DNA of 64,000 bases from Kribbella pratensis (GTDB taxonomy: Bacteria; Actinomycetota; Actinomycetes; Propionibacteriales; Kribbellaceae). Numbering within the stretch: the first letter of the stretch is position 1; every line of letters starts with the position of its first letter. Under the pieces are notes generated by a model. The model ran no database searches. It saw nothing but the letters and a program-made list of their open reading frames with translations, and was not told the origin of the DNA. Of the stretch, positions 1 to 8,230 are shown piece by piece. The position numbers were made by a program, and so were the translations under genes. The stretch lies in the NCBI RefSeq assembly GCF_004366075.1, contig NZ_SODU01000003.1, positions 1,426,001 through 1,490,000 of the forward strand, read 5' to 3'.

Positions 1-255
1 ATGGGCGACCTGAACTCGACCCCGGACTCTCCCCCGGTGAAGACGCTGGTGGATTCCGGTCTGCGGATCGCCGTACCGATCGAGGCCGGCGGCAGTTGGC
101 ACGACTTCACCGGCGCCGTCGACGACGACCGCATCGACCACATCCTCGTCACCTCGACGTGGACCGTGACCGACGCGGCCGTCTCGCACTACCGCCCGGA
201 CGGGCGGCTGCCCAGCGACCACTGGCCGGTGGTCGCGACCCTAGATCTTGGCTAG
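1..255 (+). CDS. Endonuclease/exonuclease/phosphatase family protein, C-terminal fragment
   Basis: This is the last 84 residues of a metal-dependent phosphodiesterase of the EEP (DNase I/AP endonuclease-like) superfamily. Two family motifs are visible. GDLNSTPDS near the window edge corresponds to the conserved GDFN metal/catalytic motif. RIDHILV followed by SDHWPVV is the C-terminal catalytic Asp/His segment (SDHxPV). The ATG at base 1 codes for a residue just before the internal GDLN motif, so the true start lies upstream of the window. The stop overlaps the 3' end of the convergent LLM gene by 15 bp. The substrate (nucleic acid, phospholipid or inositol phosphate) cannot be told from this fragment. 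Confidence 0.8.
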   Translation: MGDLNSTPDSPPVKTLVDSGLRIAVPIEAGGSWHDFTGAVDDDRIDHILVTSTWTVTDAAVSHYRPDGRLPSDHWPVVATLDLG

Positions 256-1143
256 AACCTCTTCGCGCAACCGTTCCAAGGCCTCGAAGCGCCGGTTGCC
301 GTCGCCGAGGAACGCGTCCGGCACCAGCAGCTCGTCGATCCCGGCTGCCGGGTACTGCGCGACCACGTCGAGCACCTCCTGCGCCGACCCCATGATCACG
401 TGCGCACCCCGGCTCTCCAGGCGCTCCTTGCGTTCGATCGCCTCGGTGTCGCCCGTTACGACGACCTCCAGGAACGTCTGCGCGGAACGCCGTACCGTCA
501 ACGGATCGCGCCCCACGCGCTCGCAGTGCTTCGCGAAGACCTCGCCCTTCTGCGCGGCCAGCTCCGGACGTCCCCAGTGGTTCCACTCGTCGGCGTACTT
601 CGCGACGATGCCGAGGGCAACCTTTTCGCCCGCGGCGCCGATCAGGATCGGCAGATTGGCCGGCTTCGGTTCACAGGGCGCGTCGGTGAGCTGGTAGTAC
701 TTGCCGTCGAACGTCGTCCGCTCCCGGGTGAGCAGGCCCTTGATCACCTGGCAGGCCTCCTCGAAACGCTTCAGGCGCGGGCCGATCGGCGGCAGTTCGA
801 TGCCGTACGCCTCGTGCTCGTTGACCTGCCAGCCGGCGCCGATTCCCAGCACGAACCGGCCGTTCGCCATCTGGTCGATCGTCGCGGCAGCGTTCGCGAC
901 CACGGCCGGATGCCGGTACGTGTTCCCGAGCACCATCGAGCCGACCCGAACCCGCTGAGTGCGCGCGACGACTCCCGCGATCAGCGCCAGTACCTCGTTG
1001 ACCGGGACGCTCAGATCGTCCCCGTTCTGCATGAAATGGTCAGCGATCCACACGCCGTGCCATCCGGTCCGCTCGGCGTACTCAGCACCTTCGAGCACAC
1101 CCTGCCAGGTCCGTGACGCCGCCGGCCACAAAGAAAAGTCCAT
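241..1143 (-). CDS. LLM-class flavin/F420-dependent oxidoreductase
   Basis: This 300-residue protein belongs to the luciferase-like monooxygenase fold, a TIM barrel using FMN or, commonly in actinomycetes, coenzyme F420. The N-terminus (DFSLWPAASRTW) leads into GWHGVWIADHF, and the motif RFVLGIGAGW around residues 96-105 is typical of the family. Length matches single-domain members. The ATG start is well placed. The substrate is unknown; the family covers F420-dependent reductases, dehydrogenases and monooxygenases. A PPOX-type protein, another possible F420 user, lies 450 bp away, so both may use the same cofactor, but that is inference. Confidence 0.85.
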   Translation of the reverse strand: MDFSLWPAASRTWQGVLEGAEYAERTGWHGVWIADHFMQNGDDLSVPVNEVLALIAGVVARTQRVRVGSMVLGNTYRHPAVVANAAATIDQMANGRFVLGIGAGWQVNEHEAYGIELPPIGPRLKRFEEACQVIKGLLTRERTTFDGKYYQLTDAPCEPKPANLPILIGAAGEKVALGIVAKYADEWNHWGRPELAAQKGEVFAKHCERVGRDPLTVRRSAQTFLEVVVTGDTEAIERKERLESRGAHVIMGSAQEVLDVVAQYPAAGIDELLVPDAFLGDGNRRFEALERLREEVLAKI

Positions 1144-1184
1144 GACCCGACCCTACGTTCGTCGTCCGGAGGACGAGGTGGGGG

Positions 1185-1541
1185 TTACGGGGATTCTTGG
1201 GCGGCGAGGACTGCCTCGCCGTTCTGCTCTGCCCACTCTGTGAGCATGCGGATGGGGCCCATCAGGGTGCGGCCGAGGTCGGTCAGGGCGTATTCGACGC
1301 GGGGTGGGACACCGCCGTGGTCGGTCCGTGTGACCAGGCCGTTCGCCTGCAACCGGCGGAGTGTCTGGGTGAGGACCTTCTTCGAGATCCCGCCGATCAG
1401 CTCGATCAGCTCCGAGTGCCGGCGGGCGTGGTCGTTGAGACCCCACAGGACGACGACGGCCCATTTGTCCGCGATCACCTCGACCGCGAGACGGGCCGGG
1501 CAGTCGGCCAGAAAGACGTCGCCAGGTTCAACACCATGCAC
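1185..1541 (-). CDS. HxlR-family winged-helix transcriptional regulator
   Basis: This 118-residue protein covers the whole HxlR (DUF24) domain: CPARLAVEVIADKWAVVVLWGL, then the recognition region GGISKKVLTQTLRRLQANGLV, and the wing ending in EYALTDLGRTL. Cys14 sits at the N-terminal position used by thiol-sensing relatives such as YodB and HypR, so sensing of quinones, aldehydes or oxidants is plausible. It is divergent from the PPOX flavoprotein gene 50 bp away, the classic layout for a regulator and its target. The start is a GTG with no clear Shine-Dalgarno; a TACCCT box 7 nt upstream suggests a leaderless mRNA. Confidence 0.88.
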   Translation of the reverse strand: MHGVEPGDVFLADCPARLAVEVIADKWAVVVLWGLNDHARRHSELIELIGGISKKVLTQTLRRLQANGLVTRTDHGGVPPRVEYALTDLGRTLMGPIRMLTEWAEQNGEAVLAAQESP

Positions 1542-1548
1542 AGCGCTC

Positions 1549-1584
1549 AGGGTACTCAGAGGTTCCCACGGCGCTGTCTAGCGT
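1549..1584. promoter_or_regulatory. Divergent, probably leaderless promoters of the HxlR and PPOX genes
   Basis: On the minus strand a TACCCT box (1549-1554) ends 7 nt before the HxlR GTG. On the plus strand a TAGCGT box (1579-1584) ends 7 nt before the PPOX ATG. Both fit the actinobacterial TANNNT -10 pattern at the spacing of leaderless genes, and neither gene has a Shine-Dalgarno. An HxlR operator would be expected in the 24 bp between the boxes; I see no perfect palindrome there. Confidence 0.45.
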
Positions 1585-1591
1585 CTGCTCC

Positions 1592-2020
1592 ATGAACCTT
1601 CCCGAGAGCACTCATCGGCTCTTCGACGAGCCCAAGGACATCACGATTATCACGATCGACCCGGACGGGTCGCCGCAGGCATCGCTCGTGTGGGCCGAGC
1701 GCGACGGCGACGACCTCCTGATCGGCCTCCAGGCGCCGCACCGCAAGACCCGCAACCTGTTCCGTGATCCGCGAGTGACGCTGCTGGTCCAGGACGACCA
1801 GGTGAGCTCGCGCGGCGTCACGCAGTACCTGACGATCCGCGGTACGGCGAAACTCGAAGGGCCGGGGATTCCGCGCGAGTACAAGGCGTTGATGGACCGC
1901 GAGACGCAGCGTTACCTCGGGCTGCCGGAATTCCCCTTCGGCGAAGGGATCTGGGACACCGGCGTGATCGCCCGGGTGACCGTCGACCGGATCGCGGGCG
2001 AAGGGCCGTGGGTCAGATGA
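1592..2020 (+). CDS. PPOX-class (split-barrel) flavin/F420-dependent oxidoreductase
   Basis: This 142-residue protein has the pyridoxamine-5'-phosphate oxidase-like split barrel. The pattern DITIITIDPDGSPQASLVWAE, then LIGLQAPHRKTRNLFRDPRVTLLVQD, is typical of the short F420-binding enzymes (Rv1155-like) abundant in actinobacteria. KTRNLFRDP corresponds to the cofactor phosphate-binding segment. The gene is divergent from the HxlR regulator and convergent, with a 1-bp gap, with the next membrane protein gene. Deazaflavin-dependent reduction of an unknown xenobiotic or metabolite is the family-level expectation; FMN or heme binding cannot be excluded. Confidence 0.85.
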   Translation: MNLPESTHRLFDEPKDITIITIDPDGSPQASLVWAERDGDDLLIGLQAPHRKTRNLFRDPRVTLLVQDDQVSSRGVTQYLTIRGTAKLEGPGIPREYKALMDRETQRYLGLPEFPFGEGIWDTGVIARVTVDRIAGEGPWVR

Positions 2021-2021
2021 C

Positions 2022-2627
2022 TCAGATGACTATGTGCCAGCGGAGCAGGAAGGCGCCGATGGACAGGACGACGTAGAGCAGGACGAGGAGGGTGCCGATG
2101 CCGGGGCGTGGGCGGTGGCGCTGGACCTTGACCTCGAAGGACTGCTCGCGCAGCACCTCCATCACGGCGGCGACCTCGGCGGTGCGGTCCGTGGGGATGC
2201 CGTTGATCTCGTGTTCGTCCGGGCCGCGGGTGAGTACGACGTTGTCGTCGCCGACCTCGATCTTGCCGACGTCCTGCCAGGCGAGGCTGCGGATCAGCAT
2301 GCTGGTGCGGGCCTTCAGGCCGCTGGGGAACAGCTCGACGCGGTACAGCACGACGCCGCCGGCGACGCGGACGACCGACGCTCCGATGATCGTCAGCAGA
2401 CCGACCGCGAGCATGTCGCGGGCACCCATCCACAGCCACGAGTTCAGGGCCGGTACGACGACGAACGGCAGCACGAACAAGGCCCAGGCCCACCACGGCG
2501 CCGGGTCCAGCGGCACGCGCCACGGCAGCGGCGGCACCGCGCGTTCCTGAAGCTGCGCAGGCCGATCCTCATGCTGCGCATGCGTCGTCGCCGGCTCGAC
2601 CGAACCATTACCCATGGGCGGACTCAT
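2022..2627 (-). CDS. Membrane protein with PH-like domain, unknown function
   Basis: This is a 201-residue predicted membrane protein. It has a hydrophilic Pro/Gln/Glu-rich N-terminus, two hydrophobic segments (about 45-64 and 72-94), a soluble beta-rich part (about 95-165, RVELFPSGLKARTSMLIRSL onward) resembling small bacterial PH-like domains, and a last hydrophobic segment (177-196). No enzyme motif is visible. I chose the ATG at 2627, preceded closely by GAGGG; another ATG at 2615 is possible, and an in-frame upstream start at 2678 is less likely. Its stop is 1 bp from the convergent PPOX stop. Function unknown. Confidence 0.68.
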   Translation of the reverse strand: MSPPMGNGSVEPATTHAQHEDRPAQLQERAVPPLPWRVPLDPAPWWAWALFVLPFVVVPALNSWLWMGARDMLAVGLLTIIGASVVRVAGGVVLYRVELFPSGLKARTSMLIRSLAWQDVGKIEVGDDNVVLTRGPDEHEINGIPTDRTAEVAAVMEVLREQSFEVKVQRHRPRPGIGTLLVLLYVVLSIGAFLLRWHIVI

Positions 2628-2685
2628 ATCCCTCGAACATGGCAGGAAACCTCGGCGCCCAACCATAACGCCACCCACGCGACAG

Positions 2686-2763
2686 GTGTTATTCGGCCGC
2701 CAGGTCGCCGCGATCGGTTGCGGCGAGTGTTATTCGGCAGCCAGGTCCCGTGAACGGTTGCGG
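2686..2763. repeat. Imperfect tandem duplication of the proC 3' end
   Basis: Two head-to-tail copies of about 38 bp (2686-2723 and 2727-2763) each begin GTGTTATTCGGC, then share GCCAGGTC, and end CGGTTGCGG. The right-hand copy holds the last codons and TAA stop of proC (minus strand). The left-hand copy lies just beyond the stop and repeats the same DLAAE-stop coding pattern. It looks like a short tandem duplication or slippage product at the gene end. Confidence 0.7.
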
Positions 2764-3539
2764 GCGGCCTCGATCGCGGACAGGAACGCGGCGCGGACCT
2801 TGTGGTCCTCGAGTTCGCGGACCGCGGCGGCCGTCGTACCGCCCGGGGACGTCACACGCTCCCGCAGTACCGTCGGGTGTTCGCCGGTCTCGCGCAGCAG
2901 CTTCGCGGATCCGACCACGGTCTGTACGACGAGTTCGGTCGCCGTACCGCGCGGCAGGCCCATGTGGACGCCGGCCTCGATCATCGCCTCGACGACGAAG
3001 AACAGGTACGCCGGACCGGAGCCGGAGATCGCGGTCACCGCGTCCTGCTGCTTCTCCGGGACCCGGATCACGCGACCGGTCGCGGCGAGGAGGCTCTCGG
3101 CCAGCTCGAGGTGGCTCTCGTCGCAGTGCGCACCGCGAGAGATCGCCGCCATGCCCTCGTCGACCAGGGCGGGCGTGTTCGGCATGACGCGTACGACGGC
3201 AACCCCTTCAGGCAGCCGCGACTCGACGAAGCTCGTGGTGATACCGGCCGCGAGCGAGACAACGGTCTGCGACGGCTGCACCGCCGGGGCGATCTCGGCG
3301 AGCAGATCGCCCATGTCCTGCGGCTTCACGACCAGGACGAGCGTGTCCGCCTGCTTCGCCGCCTCCACATTGGACACGACGTCGACGCCATACCGCTCAC
3401 GGAGCTCGGCGGCACGTTCCTCCCGGCGCTCGGTGATCAGGAGGTCCTCCGGTCGCCGTCCGGCCCTGATCAGCCCGGACAGCAACGTCTCCCCCATCAC
3501 TCCGGCCCCGAGAACGGCCACCTTGTTACTCATGACCAC
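2730..3539 (-). CDS. proC: Pyrroline-5-carboxylate reductase
   Basis: This enzyme reduces pyrroline-5-carboxylate to proline with NAD(P)H, the last step of proline synthesis. The 269-residue sequence has the N-terminal Rossmann motif VLGAGVMGETLLSGL (9-23), VKPQDM (71-76), the conserved VMPNTPALVDEGM (118-130) and the dimerisation/active-site segment SGSGPAYLF (172-180), with SPGGTT at 231-236. Length matches the family. The next gene downstream in the window, on the same strand and transcribed first, is proline dehydrogenase 22 bp away, so synthesis and breakdown of proline sit side by side. The final codons are duplicated just past the stop. Confidence 0.95.
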   Translation of the reverse strand: MVMSNKVAVLGAGVMGETLLSGLIRAGRRPEDLLITERREERAAELRERYGVDVVSNVEAAKQADTLVLVVKPQDMGDLLAEIAPAVQPSQTVVSLAAGITTSFVESRLPEGVAVVRVMPNTPALVDEGMAAISRGAHCDESHLELAESLLAATGRVIRVPEKQQDAVTAISGSGPAYLFFVVEAMIEAGVHMGLPRGTATELVVQTVVGSAKLLRETGEHPTVLRERVTSPGGTTAAAVRELEDHKVRAAFLSAIEAARNRSRDLAAE

Positions 3540-3561
3540 AGGTTAGCCGGGTCGGCCCTTT

Positions 3562-4491
3562 CTACTTCTTGCTGATCAAGGAGCGGGCGAAGAACTGCAG
3601 GTTGGCGGGGCGCTCGGCGAGGCGTCGTACCAGGTAGCCGTACCAGTCCTCGCCGTACGGGATGTAGATGCGGACCGTGTGGCCCAGGCCGGCCAGGCGG
3701 AGCTGCTCCTCGGGGCGGATGCCGAACAGCATCTGGTACTCGTAGCTGCCCGGTTTGCGGTTCGCGCGGTCGGCCAGCGCACCCGCGATCGAGATCAGCC
3801 GCGGGTCGTGCGACGCGATCATCGGGTAGCCGTCGCCGTTCATCAGGACCTTCATGGCGCGGACGTAGCCCTTGTCGACCTGGCGCTTCTCCTGGAACGC
3901 GACCGACTCGGGCTCCTTGTAGGCGCCCTTGCACAGGCGGACGCGGGAGCCGGCGTACGCGAGGTCGCGGCAGTCGGACTCGGTACGACGGAGGTAGGCC
4001 TGCAGGACCGCACCCGTCTCCGGGAAGTCCTGGCGCAGCTCGCGCAGGATCCCCAGGGTGGAGTCGGTCGTGGTGTGGTCCTCCATGTCGAGTGTCACCG
4101 TCGTACCCGCGTTGCGGGCGGCGAGGCAGATGGTCCGCGCGTTCTCCAGTGCGATCTTCTCGCCGTCGCCCGGGAGCGCCTGGCCGACGGCGGACAGCTT
4201 CACCGAGACCTCGGCGTGCTTCGTCAGGCCGGCGGCGGAGAGCTTCCGCAGCAGGTCGAGGTACGCGTTGGCGGTCGCGGACGCCGCGGCGCGGTCGGTG
4301 ACGTTCTCACCAAGGTGGTCGAGGGTGACGTTCAGCCCGTTGCTGACCAGCTTCTCGGTGGCCAGGACCGCCTCCGGAGCGGTCTCACCGGCGACGAACC
4401 GCGCGACGATGCCACTGGACACCGGCAGTGACGACACAGCCTTCTTGATCTGGGAGCTGCGGGACACGCCCAGCAGGATTCGCCGAAGCAC
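3562..4491 (-). CDS. Proline dehydrogenase (monofunctional PRODH)
   Basis: This FAD enzyme oxidises proline to pyrroline-5-carboxylate. At 309 residues it is the short monofunctional form, not the bifunctional PutA. Recognisable barrel motifs are LDMEDHTTTDSTL, RVRLCKGAYKEP and the C-terminal IRIYIPYGEDWYGYLVRRL, which in the family contacts FAD and proline. I placed the start at GTG 4491 (MLRRILLG), because GGAGG lies 8 nt upstream; the longer reading to 4533 has no such support. It is cotranscribed with proC by spacing. The partner P5C dehydrogenase is not in this window. Confidence 0.93.
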   Translation of the reverse strand: MLRRILLGVSRSSQIKKAVSSLPVSSGIVARFVAGETAPEAVLATEKLVSNGLNVTLDHLGENVTDRAAASATANAYLDLLRKLSAAGLTKHAEVSVKLSAVGQALPGDGEKIALENARTICLAARNAGTTVTLDMEDHTTTDSTLGILRELRQDFPETGAVLQAYLRRTESDCRDLAYAGSRVRLCKGAYKEPESVAFQEKRQVDKGYVRAMKVLMNGDGYPMIASHDPRLISIAGALADRANRKPGSYEYQMLFGIRPEEQLRLAGLGHTVRIYIPYGEDWYGYLVRRLAERPANLQFFARSLISKK

Positions 4492-4565
4492 TCCGTGTTC
4501 CTCCTCAAGCCACCCATTGCCGACGGTGTCCATCGTCGCACCCCTGGTTGGGAGAGGATGCGGCC

Positions 4566-5600
4566 ATGCCCATCTTCAAGCGTCGCCGCCGGAACGCCGT
4601 GGAGGCCGATCCGATCGGCGCGTTCTGGTCCTGGTGGTCGAGCGCCGGCGCGACGAGCGTCGCGGACGCGATCGCCCGCCGGGAGCCGACCGACGCGAAC
4701 GCGGAACTGAACGAGCGGGTCGCCCGCATCCACCCGGACCTGGAGTGGGAGCTCGGCCCCGGCCTGCACGCCCAGCACGCGCTCATCGTCACCGCCGCCG
4801 GCAACCCGGCGCAGCGCGCGGTCGCTCGCCGCTGGCTGCGGGCCGCGCCGCCGTCGGATCACGTCTGGGAGTACGCCGACCTGCGCCGCCCCGGGCCCGC
4901 GGTGACGATCCAGTTCGAGGGGCTCCCGCCGGTCGCGGTCGACGAGTCGGTGGTGTCGATCGAGCCGGATTCGGCTTCGGTGCATGTCGGCGTACACCAT
5001 CCTGTCTTCTCGTCGTTGTCGGTGGACGTGCAGCGACGGGTGACGTTCCTGATCCTCGATCTGGTGCTCGGCGAGGAGATGGTGGAGACGTGGGTCGGTG
5101 CGATCGACACGCTGCCCGCCGCGCCTGCCGACGCCGTACCGGTGATGGAGCTGCTGCCTGCGGTGGCCGGGTTTGCTGCCGAGCACACGCTCGAGGACGG
5201 CAGTCCGGCGTGGAAGATGCTGGAGGGTACGCGCGACGGTCAGCGGGTGATCGCGACGGCTGAGTACCCGTTGCGGTCGATCCGGCGGCCGCATCTCGAT
5301 ACGCATGTCGCTGTCGCGATCCACTATCCCGTGGTGCGTGAGGACGGGCTTCCCGAGTCCGAGATGCTCGACGAGCTCCGGGCGTTCGAGGACCACCTCA
5401 CCGACCGCCTGGGCGGCTCCGGCAACCTGCTGGCCCACGAGACCTCCGCCGGCACCCGCATCCTGCACTACTACGTCGACGGCACCACCCCTGCCGACGC
5501 CCAACTACAAGCCGCCACCACCGGCTGGCCCCACGGCAAGGTAACCCTCACCACCACCCCCGACCCCGCGTGGCAAAACGTCGCCCACCTCTCCGGCTGA
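4566..5600 (+). CDS. DUF695-like protein, unknown function
   Basis: This 344-residue soluble protein starts with a basic MPIFKRRRR stretch followed by FWSWWSSAGA. The first half (aromatic-rich, WELGPGLHAQHALIVTAAGN, then WEYADLRRPGP) resembles DUF695-type domains. The C-terminal 110 residues, with FEDHLTDRLGG and GTRILHYYVDG, look like a second beta-rich domain also found beside DUF695. The start is ATG 4566 with GGAGAGG 8 nt upstream; an in-frame TTG at 4548 is less likely. There is no signal peptide or membrane segment. It is divergent from proline dehydrogenase. No biochemical function can be assigned. Confidence 0.7.
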   Translation: MPIFKRRRRNAVEADPIGAFWSWWSSAGATSVADAIARREPTDANAELNERVARIHPDLEWELGPGLHAQHALIVTAAGNPAQRAVARRWLRAAPPSDHVWEYADLRRPGPAVTIQFEGLPPVAVDESVVSIEPDSASVHVGVHHPVFSSLSVDVQRRVTFLILDLVLGEEMVETWVGAIDTLPAAPADAVPVMELLPAVAGFAAEHTLEDGSPAWKMLEGTRDGQRVIATAEYPLRSIRRPHLDTHVAVAIHYPVVREDGLPESEMLDELRAFEDHLTDRLGGSGNLLAHETSAGTRILHYYVDGTTPADAQLQAATTGWPHGKVTLTTTPDPAWQNVAHLSG

Positions 5601-5662
5601 CGGGTGCAACCTGAGGTGGCGGGCTTTTCGTCTTGAGGGGGAGATGGAGAGTGGAGGCTCGG

Positions 5663-6169
5663 ATGGTGGAGCGGGACCGGGAGTTCGTCGAGTTCGTCGA
5701 AGGGGCGGGGGCGGCCCTGCGGCGGACGGCGTTCCTGGTGTCGGGGGATCGGCACCGGGCGGACGACGTCGTCCAGGACGCGCTGTACAAGCTGTACCTG
5801 GCCTGGCCGAAAGTACGGCGGGTGAGCAACCCGTTCGCCTACGCGCGCCGGATGGTGGTGAACGCGGCGTACGACGGGAAACGCCGGCCGTGGCGGCGGG
5901 AGGTGACGATCGCCGACGTACCGGACCAGGTCGGGTACGACGACTTCGCGGCGGGGCATGCCGAGCGGGACGAGGTGCTGGCGGCACTTCGGTCGCTCGG
6001 GCCGCGGCAGCGGGCGTGCGTCGTACTGCGCTACTACGAGGACCTGTCCGTCGAGCAGACCGCGGAGATCCTCGGCTGTTCCACAGGCACCGTGAAGAGC
6101 CAGGCGGCACGTGGTCTCGACACTCTCCGACGAGCCATTGACCAGCGGCGGGTGAGCCGGGCGCTGTGA
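5663..6169 (+). CDS. SigE-family (ECF-type) RNA polymerase sigma factor
   Basis: This 168-residue alternative sigma factor has region 2 (FRVxxxH-like LRRTAFLVSGDRHRADDVVQ, then ALYKLYLAWPKV) and region 4 (LGPRQRACVVLRYYEDLSV, then EILGCSTGTVKSQAARGLDTL, the -35-recognising helix-turn-helix). The actinobacterial SigE group has exactly this size and layout. The start at ATG 5663 follows GGAGG by 5 nt; GTG 5651 is the alternative. The next gene is a single-pass membrane protein that probably acts as its signalling partner. A similar pair occurs at 35.9-37.5 kb. Confidence 0.92.
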   Translation: MVERDREFVEFVEGAGAALRRTAFLVSGDRHRADDVVQDALYKLYLAWPKVRRVSNPFAYARRMVVNAAYDGKRRPWRREVTIADVPDQVGYDDFAAGHAERDEVLAALRSLGPRQRACVVLRYYEDLSVEQTAEILGCSTGTVKSQAARGLDTLRRAIDQRRVSRAL

Positions 6170-6180
6170 AGGAGAACGAG

Positions 6181-7212
6181 ATGGAAGACGTACAAGAGGT
6201 CAGCGCCGAACTCCACCGGCTCGCCGAGTCGGAGGCGATGGACCCGCTGGACACGACCCGGATGCTGGAGCGCGGCCGCCGCGGAAGGCGGCGTCGCAAA
6301 CTGATCGGCGCGGGCGGGGCGGTCGCCGGTGTCGCGGTGATCGCGGTCGGCGCGAGCCTGCTGCCCAGCCTGAGCTCGGCCGACAACCAGCCGGGGGTCG
6401 CGAAGAACCCACCTGAGCAGTTCAGTTCGGTACCAGGTGTGCCGCGCGGCGAGGCCGGCGCCGACCAGCGGATCACCATGGACGAGGCACAGCGCCGCTG
6501 CGATCTGCGGAACCCGACCGAGAAACGGAAGCTCCGGGGCACCAAGGGCGCCCGGTCCGGCCACGTGGCGATGTACGACATCAAGATCGGCGAGAAGCGC
6601 AACCTGTGCATCGTTCCCGGCGGGGACAGGCCGTCGGCCGACCTGATCGCGGCGGCGGACAAGGATCCGATGCCGAAGAGCACCGCCGGCAAGCTCCGCA
6701 ACTGTTCCGTACTGGCGTGGGTGGACGTGACCGGCTGGCAGGTCGTGGCGTCCGACGAGTCGAAGACGCTCGGTCAGGCCGAGGTGGTCGCGATCTCCCC
6801 CACCGGGCACAAGGTCATGGAGTGCGCGTTGCGCACGGACGTCCCGTTCAGGACCGGCCTCGAGGGCAATACGACGTTCGCGACGCTGACCAACCTCACC
6901 AGTAGCGACCCGGTGCTGAACCCGGCCGACAAGTCCGCTCGCACCGACATGTACGCCGCCGGGGGTGGCGGCGGCCCCTGCAAGGCCGGGGCCTGCAGCG
7001 GCTGGGGGATGACCGGCTGGGGCCGGGTCGCCTCGAAGGACGCCGCCGCGGTCCGCCTGCGGATCGGGAACGGTCCGATCTACCAGGTCCCGGTCGGCGA
7101 GGGCGGCTGGTTCGCGTTCACCTGGAAGACCGCGGCCAAGTACAAGCAGGGCACGTTCCCGAAGGTTGCGGCGTACACCAAGGCCGGGAAGGTCGTCAAA
7201 GTCTTCGAGTAG
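6181..7212 (+). CDS. Single-pass membrane protein, putative partner (anti-sigma-like) of the SigE-family factor
   Basis: This 343-residue protein has a short charged cytoplasmic part (LHRLAESEAMDPLDTTRMLERG), an Arg-rich stop-transfer stretch (RRGRRRRK), one membrane helix (about 42-62) and a large external domain. That domain has several Cys (for example the KCGAC-like pattern GGPCKAGACSGWG) that could form disulfides. ATG 6181 has AAGGAG 6 nt upstream; an in-frame GTG at 6166 overlaps the sigma gene. Topology and position suggest it senses envelope conditions and controls the adjacent sigma factor. I see no HxxxCxxC zinc anti-sigma motif, so that role is inferred from context only. Confidence 0.72.
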   Translation: MEDVQEVSAELHRLAESEAMDPLDTTRMLERGRRGRRRRKLIGAGGAVAGVAVIAVGASLLPSLSSADNQPGVAKNPPEQFSSVPGVPRGEAGADQRITMDEAQRRCDLRNPTEKRKLRGTKGARSGHVAMYDIKIGEKRNLCIVPGGDRPSADLIAAADKDPMPKSTAGKLRNCSVLAWVDVTGWQVVASDESKTLGQAEVVAISPTGHKVMECALRTDVPFRTGLEGNTTFATLTNLTSSDPVLNPADKSARTDMYAAGGGGGPCKAGACSGWGMTGWGRVASKDAAAVRLRIGNGPIYQVPVGEGGWFAFTWKTAAKYKQGTFPKVAAYTKAGKVVKVFE

Positions 7213-7281
7213 GCACGAATCGTTATCAACCAAAGGGCGACGTCGTTGGTCTCACCCCCGAAGAACCGAGAAGGGGGAGAC

Positions 7282-8190
7282 ATGGGGAAACTGCGTACGA
7301 CCTTGACCTTGCTCGCGGCGGCCGGACTGGCCGCCGCGGGCGCGACCACCGCGGGCGCCGCGCCCGCCAGTTCCACCGCTTCCTGCGGGCTGAGCCTCGG
7401 CTCGGTGACGGCCGGCGGTGACCAGACACTGCAACGACTGACAGCATCGACTCCGCCGGCCGCCGGCGCGCGGAGCGTCGTACCGAACGTGTACGCCGAC
7501 GGCGCCGTCCGGATGATCGGGTCGCTCGTCAACGAGGCGACACCGACCGGCAGTTCCCGGCACGGGCGGGTCGTGCTCGGGGACACGATGTACCAGCACT
7601 GGCTCGAGCTCGACAAGGCCGGCAAGGTGACGTCGTCGGAGCTGGCCCGGATCGGCGGCGGGTGGAGCAAGTTCGTCGACCACGAGACGTCGGTGTTCAA
7701 CGACAGCCCGACACATCCGCGGACCTACGAGTACGCGCTGCGTTCGGACGGTGTGCTGTTCCGATGGGTCGTCGGGGACGTCGGCAGCTGGAAGGCGTAC
7801 GGCTCGGCGCCCGGGTTCGCGTCGGTCAAGTCGATGACGCTGATCAGCAAGACCGCGGCGTACGACACGTTCCTCGCGAACACCCGCGGCGGCGCGCTCT
7901 ACACGATCCGGATCCCGGTCAACAGCCAGATGCGGCCGATCGTCACCAAGGTGCGGTCCGCGACCTGGCAGGGGTTCGAGTCGCTGGTCGCCGGCCAGTG
8001 CGGTAACTACGGAACCGTTGTCGTCGGCATCGACAAGGACACCAAGTCGGCGTACCTGTACACCTTCGGGCACGCGGACGGCACGAAGACGTCGATCACC
8101 GGTCACGGCAAGGTGCCCGGAACCTTCGCCGATCCCAGCTACTTCCGCTGGGCCCCACCGGTGAAGTCCGACTGGCTCTTCGGCGAGTAA
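7282..8190 (+). CDS. Secreted protein of unknown function, possible beta-propeller
   Basis: This 302-residue protein has a clear Sec signal peptide (MGKLRTTLTLLAAAGLAAAG, with Ala-rich cleavage region ending near ATTAGAAPA). The mature part is beta-rich, with repeated blades of the kind YEYALRSDGVLFRWVV and GGALYTIRIPV, reminiscent of tachylectin-like or YVTN-type propellers. Two Cys (CGLS near the mature N-terminus and QCGNYG) may pair. The start ATG has AAGGGGGAG just upstream. It follows the sigma/membrane pair by 69 bp and could belong to its regulon; this is inference. It is followed by a strong hairpin terminator. Confidence 0.72.
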   Translation: MGKLRTTLTLLAAAGLAAAGATTAGAAPASSTASCGLSLGSVTAGGDQTLQRLTASTPPAAGARSVVPNVYADGAVRMIGSLVNEATPTGSSRHGRVVLGDTMYQHWLELDKAGKVTSSELARIGGGWSKFVDHETSVFNDSPTHPRTYEYALRSDGVLFRWVVGDVGSWKAYGSAPGFASVKSMTLISKTAAYDTFLANTRGGALYTIRIPVNSQMRPIVTKVRSATWQGFESLVAGQCGNYGTVVVGIDKDTKSAYLYTFGHADGTKTSITGHGKVPGTFADPSYFRWAPPVKSDWLFGE

Positions 8191-8195
8191 AAGAC

Positions 8196-8225
8196 CCGGC
8201 GCGCGCCCGTCGTGGCGCGCGCCGG
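8196..8225. terminator. Bidirectional hairpin terminator
   Basis: A perfect 12-bp stem (CCGGCGCGCGCC and its complement) with a 6-nt loop lies between the stop of the secreted-protein gene and the stop of the convergent ABC permease. There is no U-tract, as is common in high-GC actinomycetes. Confidence 0.7.
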
Positions 8226-8230
8226 ATTCC

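Noticed and set aside
6166-6180. GTG 6166 as start of the sigma partner gene
   Set aside because: ATG 6181 has AAGGAG at proper spacing; the GTG would itself lie in that Shine-Dalgarno context.
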